Origin: Marinagarivorans sp. UBA5868
GTDB lineage: Bacteria > Pseudomonadota > Gammaproteobacteria > Pseudomonadales > Cellvibrionaceae
Assembly: GCA_002432095.1 (NCBI GenBank)
Contig: DJFQ01000161.1
Coordinates: forward strand, 53,622 to 66,398
Direction of reading: 5' to 3'
DNA length: 12,777 bases
The translations under genes were made by a program, and so were the position numbers. Shown in pieces: positions 7,741-12,777 of the stretch (the first letter of the stretch is position 1; every line of letters starts with the position of its first letter). The notes beneath the pieces are model-generated. The model made no database searches, was not told where the DNA came from, and was given only the letters and a program-made list of their open reading frames with translations.

Positions 7741-8221
7741 AATTAATTTCGCAAGATTTTTTTCTTAAAAATGTGAATAAAAAGATCAACGAATACCAGA
7801 AGCGAAGCAGAAAGGAAAAATGAATTTGGCGCCACCCAAAGTTGGGTAAACAGCGGTTGATATAAGTTTTTTGTATAAGCCTTTGATTACGCCTCGAATT
7901 GATGCTGCTTTATTAGTGATTGCATCAAATTTTTTTGCAGGCGAAGGCATGCATGAAATTTTGTTCCTTTTTGTTATAACGTTGTTTCCATAATCGATGA
8001 CCGCTCTTCTACGAAAACACCCCAGTTTGTATCCGCGGCGTAGATAAATTTTTGCGGCCATGTGCCGACGAACGGCGCCCTTGTGACTTGTCCTGCGCTC
8101 TTGGAATGCGGAAGACCATTCAAATGTACTTGAGCTTCTTAAGTCAGGAGAAAGGTTCAATCTTCGAAGTGGGTCCTCACATCTGCTGTTCCAGCAAGTG
8201 ATTTAGACAATATGCGGTGAG

Positions 8222-8248
8222 ACCCGTTGACCGCAGCGGTCAACGGGT
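8222..8248. repeat. Perfect 27-bp palindrome upstream of the TIGR03546 gene
   Basis: ACCCGTTGACCGC (8222-8234) and its exact reverse complement (8236-8248) flank a single central A, giving two 13-bp arms with no mismatch. No T-run follows on either strand and no gene ends nearby, so it does not look like an ordinary terminator. It lies about 100 bp upstream of the 8351 start and close to a weak promoter candidate. An operator, a 5'-leader RNA hairpin or a dispersed palindromic element are all possible. Confidence 0.65.
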
Positions 8249-8350
8249 GCTATCAAGCGTTGCGCGGTGCGCCGACTTTCTATCATTCAAAAGCGCAGCG
8301 ATTGTGGTCTCATTCCGCGATCCTTGCCGATCTTCCTGAAAGGAAAATCT

Positions 8351-8842
8351 ATGTTGACCCTGATCGCCAAGATTCTCAAAGTGCTTAATTCCGAAGATTC
8401 GCCCTGGCAAATTGGCTGGGCGGTGGGATTTGGCGTGCTCGCGGGGTTATTGCCCTTCGGCCTGCTGACCATGGTGATTTTGCTGGTGGTATGTTTCTTC
8501 ACCATTAATTTGTCGACCTTTTTATTGGTTTGGGGAGTATGCGGTGGGTTGATGTTGATTTTTGGGGATGCACTGGAAGCTTTTACATGGCAGCACGCAC
8601 AAAATCCTGCATTCCTTGATCTTCTGGCGTCGACGGAAATACTGCAGTTGTTGCATCTGCACCACACGCTGGTGTTGGGTGCGTTGCTATTGGGTGTTTT
8701 TTTGCTGCTTCCTCTCGGCTGGCTCTCGTCCTTTCTGGTCACTCAATACCGTTTGCGAGTCATGTCGAAGATGCGCAAATGGAAGGTGGTGCAGGTGCTA
8801 AAAGCCAGTAAACTCGTTCAGATTTATGAAAAATTAAATTGA
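8351..8842 (+). CDS. TIGR03546 family inner-membrane protein
   Basis: The chosen start is the ATG at 8351, preceded by AGGA (8341-8344), giving 163 aa; the open frame reaches back to 8267 but the extra residues look non-coding. The N-terminus (MLTLIAKILKVLNSED, then SPWQI) is characteristic of TIGR03546, a small hydrophobic family encoded next to TIGR03545 in a minority of outer-membrane-bearing bacteria. Hydrophobic segments at about 22-65 (two helices) and 108-135 imply three or four membrane passes, and the C-terminus is basic and probably cytoplasmic. Its stop is 9 bp before the start of the TIGR03545 gene, so the two are co-transcribed. No biochemical role is established to my knowledge. 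Confidence 0.85.
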   Translation: MLTLIAKILKVLNSEDSPWQIGWAVGFGVLAGLLPFGLLTMVILLVVCFFTINLSTFLLVWGVCGGLMLIFGDALEAFTWQHAQNPAFLDLLASTEILQLLHLHHTLVLGALLLGVFLLLPLGWLSSFLVTQYRLRVMSKMRKWKVVQVLKASKLVQIYEKLN

Positions 8843-8851
8843 GGACAATGC

Positions 8852-10606
8852 ATGATTCGTAAATCCGGATTGTTGGTATTCATTGCACTCCTCGCTGTGG
8901 TGTTAGCGCTAGTGTATTTATTTGCTGGTTTCGCTCTTCGGCTGGGTATGGTTTATTCCCTGGAAAAGGTCGCTGGCGCTGAGGTCAATATTGACAAAGT
9001 GAGCGTGAGTCTAGCGCCGTTAGCGCTCAATATTCGTGGATTGGAGATTACCGACAAAAACCAGCCCACACACAACAGCGTGAGTTTTGTAAATGCACGG
9101 GCGGCTTTGGAATTGTGGCCGGCGCTGCTGGGCTATTACGTGGTCAATGATCTCTCTCTGGATGCTTTGGAGTTTGGCAGTGAGCGCAAGCGACCTGGAA
9201 AAGTGTATCGGGGTGAAAACGCCAACGCGGAAGAGCAGATCGATCTGACCGAAATGCTCCGGCTGGATATTCCTGACGCTGATGAGCTGATGGCGAGGGT
9301 AAATTTACAGGCGGTGGAAAAAGGTGAGGCGCTGCGTGAACGGATTTCGCAACAGAAAGCGCAATTGGATGAACTGAAGGGCAAATTGCCCAAGCAGGAA
9401 AACCTCGAAAAAATACAAGCGCAGATCAAGGTACTGACTGACAGCAAAATCGAAAATCCCGCGGATCTTGCCAATAAAGCAGAACAACTCAAAACTTTGC
9501 AGGAACAGTTAAAAAATGAGCGGGAGAAAGTTCGTCAAGTAAAGGCGGAACTGGCGGAAATGCGGGAGCAACTGACACAGTCCGTTGCCGAACTGCGCGC
9601 AGCCGGAGACGCGGATTGGCAGCGTTTGAAGCAACTGGCAAATATCGAAGATGGCGGTTTGGCGCCGCTTAGTGAGATTTTATTGGGCGATTTCTGGGGC
9701 GAGAAAATCGCCCGTATCGAAAGCTTCTACCGGTTAGTGAAGCCCTATATCCCCGCTGAAGGAGGCAAGGGTGCAGGTGATGAGGCGGCGAGCGAAGAAC
9801 CGATTTTACCGAATCGGATATTGCCGTTGCCGCGCCAGCCCTATCCGGACTTTTTAATTAAAAATGCGCAACTACAGTGGTTGGTGGCTGGCGGCGAGGC
9901 ACTTATTCGAGTGCAAAATATTACAGCGCAACACGCACTTATCGGATCTCCAACTCAGTTCACTATGGATATCAAAGAATTGCCCCGCCTAAAAGCGTTC
10001 CGTCTTAATGGTGATTTTGCCATTCTCGAAGAAATGATCACCAATCTCACATGGAATATGCAAGGGTTGGAGCTCAATTCGTTCGCACTTGGTGGCGGTG
10101 AGAATTCGTTGCAGCTTACCGCAGGTTTGTTGGCCTCCGATGGTTCGCTGAAATTAATTAATAATGCGCTGACGCAACAGGCAGAACTGCTTCTTCAGCA
10201 AGCGGACTTCACTGCAGCTGGCAATCGTTATATGGAACAGTTGGCGGATTTGCTCGACCGACAGTCCCAGATTCCGTTGCGTATAAAGGCCGAGGGTTTG
10301 CTCAGCGATCCCGATGTTAGCGTTCGCTCATCGCTGGACAAGGTTATTGGAGATGCGTTGCTGGGCGAAGCAAGGCAAAAGTTGGCGGCTTTGGAAGGTC
10401 GCTTGCGCAGTCAGCTGGATGATGCGCTCGGTGAGCAAATGGGCGATCAAGCAGACTGGTTGGCTGCGCTGAATCAACAGGATGGTGAACTTGATGCGAT
10501 TCAGGGAAATATCCAAGAAATGCTCGATGCAAAACTCGCGGACGTTACCTCAGGTGCAAAAGATCGACTTAAAGACACACTACTCAAACGTCGAAAAGAA
10601 GAGTGA
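8852..10606 (+). CDS. TIGR03545 family envelope protein with a central coiled coil
   Basis: This 584-aa protein has a single N-terminal membrane anchor (about residues 6-29). An AsmA-like segment follows (about 35-110, containing VNIDKVSVSLAPLALNIRGLEI), of the type found in bacterial lipid-transfer and envelope proteins. Next is a long charged coiled coil (about 155-250), then a second beta-rich region (about 320-480), and an acidic/basic helical C-terminus. The bulk is probably periplasmic. The ATG at 8852 follows GAGGA, which overlaps the stop codon region of the TIGR03546 gene; the two form a tight pair in which the small multipass protein may anchor or assist this one. The family is uncharacterised; a role in envelope maintenance is inferred from its architecture. 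Confidence 0.86.
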   Translation: MIRKSGLLVFIALLAVVLALVYLFAGFALRLGMVYSLEKVAGAEVNIDKVSVSLAPLALNIRGLEITDKNQPTHNSVSFVNARAALELWPALLGYYVVNDLSLDALEFGSERKRPGKVYRGENANAEEQIDLTEMLRLDIPDADELMARVNLQAVEKGEALRERISQQKAQLDELKGKLPKQENLEKIQAQIKVLTDSKIENPADLANKAEQLKTLQEQLKNEREKVRQVKAELAEMREQLTQSVAELRAAGDADWQRLKQLANIEDGGLAPLSEILLGDFWGEKIARIESFYRLVKPYIPAEGGKGAGDEAASEEPILPNRILPLPRQPYPDFLIKNAQLQWLVAGGEALIRVQNITAQHALIGSPTQFTMDIKELPRLKAFRLNGDFAILEEMITNLTWNMQGLELNSFALGGGENSLQLTAGLLASDGSLKLINNALTQQAELLLQQADFTAAGNRYMEQLADLLDRQSQIPLRIKAEGLLSDPDVSVRSSLDKVIGDALLGEARQKLAALEGRLRSQLDDALGEQMGDQADWLAALNQQDGELDAIQGNIQEMLDAKLADVTSGAKDRLKDTLLKRRKEE

Positions 10607-10626
10607 CGAATGGGCGGGGCTTCTGT

Positions 10627-10655
10627 TTGATTCTATTGCTTTGGAGTGTCATATT
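10627..10655 (+). promoter_or_regulatory. Candidate sigma70 promoter for the DUF1993 gene
   Basis: TTGATT (10627-10632) and CATATT (10650-10655) are separated by exactly 17 bp in the 88-bp gap between the TIGR03545 stop and the DUF1993 start, leaving about 40 bp of leader. This suggests that the DUF1993 gene is transcribed independently of the upstream pair. Confidence 0.4.
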
Positions 10656-10694
10656 GCGCTCCCTTTTCAACCCAATTCCAAAAAGGTCGATCCT

Positions 10695-11207
10695 ATGCTC
10701 TACGATTTGACGGTTGTGCAGTTTGATAAAATGCTCGGCAATCTCAGCGCGATTCTGGACAAAGCGTCTGCCTACGCAGAAGCTAAAAAATTTGACGTCA
10801 CAATATTATTAAATTCCCGCCTCGCGCCCGACCAGTTCAATCTCGTTCGCCAAGTCCAGATCGCCTGTGATACGGCAAAACTCGGCGTTGCCCGCCTTGC
10901 GGGAAAAGTGGACAGCGCGCCGGTTCATCCAGACACCGAAACCACAATGGCAGAACTGCAGGGAAGAATTAAGGCAGTGCGCGATTACTTGGCCGGATTT
11001 TCACCTTCGGACTTTGCGGATGCAGAAGCACGTACGGTGAGTCAGCCTCGCTGGGAAGGAAAATATTTGACGGGTGTTGAGTTCGCTATTCAGCATGCAA
11101 TTCCCAATATCTATTTTCACGTGACCACTGCTTATTCGATATTGAGACACAATGGCGTGGATCTTGGTAAAAAAGATTATCTTGGTGCAATGCCTTATAA
11201 ATCCTAA
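10695..11207 (+). CDS. DUF1993 family protein (DinB-like helical bundle)
   Basis: The ATG at 10695, preceded by AAAAGG, gives 170 aa, the usual length for DUF1993. The open frame continues upstream to 10482, but that part overlaps the TIGR03545 gene and does not match the family. Recognisable family segments are APDQFNLVRQVQIACDTAK (44-62) and the C-terminal PNIYFHVTTAYSILRHNGV (137-155), followed by DLGKKDYLG. No signal peptide is seen, so it is cytoplasmic. DUF1993 proteins are predicted to adopt the DinB/YfiT four-helix bundle, whose members are often metal-dependent thiol transferases; no specific reaction is known for this family. Confidence 0.9.
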   Translation: MLYDLTVVQFDKMLGNLSAILDKASAYAEAKKFDVTILLNSRLAPDQFNLVRQVQIACDTAKLGVARLAGKVDSAPVHPDTETTMAELQGRIKAVRDYLAGFSPSDFADAEARTVSQPRWEGKYLTGVEFAIQHAIPNIYFHVTTAYSILRHNGVDLGKKDYLGAMPYKS

Positions 11208-11233
11208 TACGACGCCTTGGGGGGAGTCGAGTT

Positions 11234-12298
11234 GTGGACCAGCGTCTCGCGTATTTTTTTAAGCGCCTTTCAGGGCAGCGCCCAGTATTAGACTTTGAGA
11301 GGGACAGCGACGACACTCTTGAATTGGCACCCACCAGGACCATCATGCGACCAGCTGGGATTATGCTGCCCGGCCAGGTTGAGCGGGCGCGTTACGCCAT
11401 GCCCTCCACCACACTGGAGTTTCAAAAAAGTGTGGCATGTGGTGGCCCCGTGGTTGTCCCGCCGACGCGGGTCCATACCTTGCGCAGAGCCCGTATTGAA
11501 AAAGCGTCGATATATGTCAGCGGTAAGCGTAAGCCTCTGACCGGAATGGGGATCCTCAAAGAAGTAGGACAAACCCGCAAAGCGGATTTACGCGCCATCC
11601 CCCGCGGATTGTTGGTGTCGACCCGTCAGGGTTTGACCTACTTTGGTGACTGGCTTTTCGAAAATAATTCCAGAGTGTTATTGGCGGAAGAGCTAGGTGA
11701 ACAGCCGGTATCCATGATTCGTACCCCGCCATATGCACACGGCGCGCATTATGATCAGCAGCTGCAACTCAATTATCGGAAGATTGAGCGCGCGGTCTTT
11801 TCTGAATTGCTGGTAGTGGAAGACTGGGGCCATCACCAGGAGAAGGCCGCCCGGTATCGAGTATTGCGTGATCGCGCACGAAAATCGAAAGGGCGCGATC
11901 AAGGACACGATGTATTCGTGGTGCGGGGGCGCTCTGGTCAGGCTCGCCATCTGCTCAACGAGGAGGCGTGTATTCGTTGGGCGCGCGAGCGCAATTTTTC
12001 GATTATCGATCCCACGAAAATGACGGTGGCGGAGTTGCTTCACGAATTGCGCGATGCGCGATGTGTCGCGGGTGTTGAGGGCAGCGGATTACTTCATGGG
12101 CTTTTGGCAATGGCTCCTGAGGGATTCTTGCTCGCCATTGTCGCCGCTGATCGTTTTGTCGTCGGTTCTAAGGAATATGCCGACGTGATTGATATACCGG
12201 TGGCACTGGTGGTGGCCGATAAGGGTGATCTCAACGGTTTCGAAGTCAATATAGAGGAGCTAAATGCGACTTATGAATTGGCGCTAGCTGCCGTCTGA
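11234..12298 (+). CDS. Glycosyltransferase family 61 (DUF563) protein
   Basis: This 354-aa protein starts with GTG at 11234, preceded by GGGGAG (11220-11225). Family features include YFGDWLFEN (136-144), matching the aromatic/W motif in the middle of GT61 proteins, then VVRGRSGQARHLLNEE (229-244), the R...R.L.NE donor-site pattern, and CVAGVEGSGLLHGLL (277-291), the counterpart of the GT61 'VGxHGAGL' loop. Here the usual histidine of that loop is glutamate (VEGSG). It lacks a signal peptide or membrane segment and is probably cytoplasmic. GT61 enzymes add sugars such as xylose or N-acetylglucosamine; the acceptor is not predictable. Its 3' end overlaps the MFS gene by 28 bp, tail to tail. Confidence 0.85.
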   Translation: MDQRLAYFFKRLSGQRPVLDFERDSDDTLELAPTRTIMRPAGIMLPGQVERARYAMPSTTLEFQKSVACGGPVVVPPTRVHTLRRARIEKASIYVSGKRKPLTGMGILKEVGQTRKADLRAIPRGLLVSTRQGLTYFGDWLFENNSRVLLAEELGEQPVSMIRTPPYAHGAHYDQQLQLNYRKIERAVFSELLVVEDWGHHQEKAARYRVLRDRARKSKGRDQGHDVFVVRGRSGQARHLLNEEACIRWARERNFSIIDPTKMTVAELLHELRDARCVAGVEGSGLLHGLLAMAPEGFLLAIVAADRFVVGSKEYADVIDIPVALVVADKGDLNGFEVNIEELNATYELALAAV

Positions 12299-12777
12299 TT
12301 GTCGTTATTCCCGCGCCCGTTGCGCCACACCAGGAACATAGCAATGGCGATAGCCGGTAGCATGGTGAGATTTAGCAAACTCCAGCCCAGACGAGTTTGC
12401 AGGTGACCCGCCAGCAAGCTCGCAATCGCGGAAAATCCAAATACCAGAAAGTCGTTGCTGCCTTGAACTCGAGCTTTTTCCGCCGGCTGATAGCAGGTGG
12501 TCAGTAGCGAGGTGGCACCGATAAACGTGAAGTTCCATCCCACTCCCAAGGCAACAAGAGCAAACCAAAAATACCAATAATCCGTGCCAGTCTGCGCCAG
12601 CATCACACAGGCAAATAATAATCCGCAGCCAAGCTGGATGATGGTCACCTCTCCCCAGCGCGCAATCAGCCGGCCAGTGATAAAGGATGGCAAAAACATG
12701 CCCAGTACGTGCCATTGAATAACACCGGCAGTGCTGCGGAAATCATGATGGTGTTGATGCATGGCAATGGGTGTTGC
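12271..12777 (-). CDS. MFS transporter, C-terminal part (5' end outside the window)
   Basis: The frame is open to the last base, and the codons before the ATG at 12762 read ATPIA, so that ATG is internal and the N-terminal half lies outside the window. The visible 168 residues start with the motif ATPIAMHQHHHDF, followed by VIQWHVLGMFLPSFITGRLI. This is characteristic of a group of 12-helix major facilitator transporters at the start of their second helical bundle. About five further hydrophobic helices follow, ending in a short polar tail. The substrate is unknown. The stop lies inside the end of the glycosyltransferase gene on the other strand. Confidence 0.9.
   Translation of the reverse strand, partial: ATPIAMHQHHHDFRSTAGVIQWHVLGMFLPSFITGRLIARWGEVTIIQLGCGLLFACVMLAQTGTDYWYFWFALVALGVGWNFTFIGATSLLTTCYQPAEKARVQGSNDFLVFGFSAIASLLAGHLQTRLGWSLLNLTMLPAIAIAMFLVWRNGRGNNDNQTAASANS

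Larger units (their letters stand above)
7656..8350. other. Long intergenic region without a convincing gene
   Basis: About 695 bp separate the divergent acyltransferase (-) and TIGR03546 (+) genes. The part next to the acyltransferase (7656-8000) is AT-rich with A/T runs and should hold its promoter, though no strong -35/-10 pair stands out. On the + side, TATCAT at 8281-8286 with TTGCGC at 8260-8265 (15-bp spacer) is a weak promoter candidate for the 8351 gene, just after the 8222-8248 palindrome. A minus-strand open frame of 124 codons (8160-7786) starts with TTG, has no ribosome site and encodes a very basic, unrecognisable peptide, so I do not call it a gene. No tRNA-like fold was seen. 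Confidence 0.6.

Noticed and set aside
7834..7847. Small hairpin ACCCAA-AG-TTGGGT
   Set aside because: Only six base pairs with a two-base loop and no T-run; too short to call.
7786..8160. 124-codon minus-strand open frame in the long intergenic region
   Set aside because: TTG start with no ribosome site, very basic composition without recognisable folding pattern or family; more likely chance in non-coding DNA.
8267..8350. Upstream extension of the TIGR03546 frame
   Set aside because: The family N-terminus MLTLIAKILK starts at 8351 behind AGGA; the extra residues are polar and non-conserved in character.
9136..9492. Antisense open frames opposite the coiled-coil part of the TIGR03545 gene
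   Set aside because: The low-complexity Ser/Cys-rich translation is the mirror of Glu/Lys/Gln-rich codons; a shadow of the real gene.
10482..10694. Upstream extension of the DUF1993 open frame
   Set aside because: It overlaps the TIGR03545 gene by over 120 bp, and the family N-terminus begins at the Met encoded at 10695, which has a ribosome site.

Overview
This window looks like chromosomal DNA of a free-living gammaproteobacterium, possibly a marine Cellvibrionales-type organism. The taxon is inferred: HemB aligns residue for residue, including active-site numbering, with the Pseudomonas magnesium-type enzyme, and the TIGR03545/TIGR03546 pair implies an outer membrane. There are no tRNA, rRNA, CRISPR, transposase or phage genes. 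The window holds twelve recognisable or likely genes, two of them cut by the window edges, plus one small ORF (3944-4153) that may be the displaced front end of its neighbour.

Left part (1-3821): the C-terminal part of a NodB-type polysaccharide deacetylase (+) faces a small two-helix membrane protein (-). Then comes a minus-strand block: group I truncated haemoglobin, a 2Fe-2S/FAD/NAD(P)H reductase 45 bp downstream, and hemB, which has its own likely promoter and a clear intrinsic terminator. The globin and reductase look like a split counterpart of a flavohaemoglobin. The globin has lysine where the Synechocystis GlbN distal haem ligand is histidine.

Middle part (3822-8350), the most unusual: on the minus strand a GNAT/LuxI-fold acyltransferase (N-acyl amino acid or acyl-homoserine-lactone synthase type) overlaps by 32 bp a 671-aa sensor kinase with a multipass membrane N-terminus, a GAF-like region and a complete kinase core. 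Tail to tail with it, sharing a TTAA that supplies both stop codons, lies a + strand protein that joins a histidine-kinase-like dimerisation segment directly to a receiver domain with no ATPase domain between them. An open frame just upstream suggests that this protein is frameshifted or has a displaced start. Together these could form a lipid-signal synthase/sensor/phosphorelay circuit. About 700 bp without a convincing gene follows and contains a perfect 27-bp palindrome.

Right part (8351-12777): the TIGR03546/TIGR03545 envelope gene pair (+), a DUF1993 protein with its own candidate promoter, a GT61 (DUF563) glycosyltransferase, and the C-terminal part of an MFS transporter (-) whose end overlaps the glycosyltransferase end by 28 bp. 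All three convergent gene pairs in the window are packed without room for a separate terminator.
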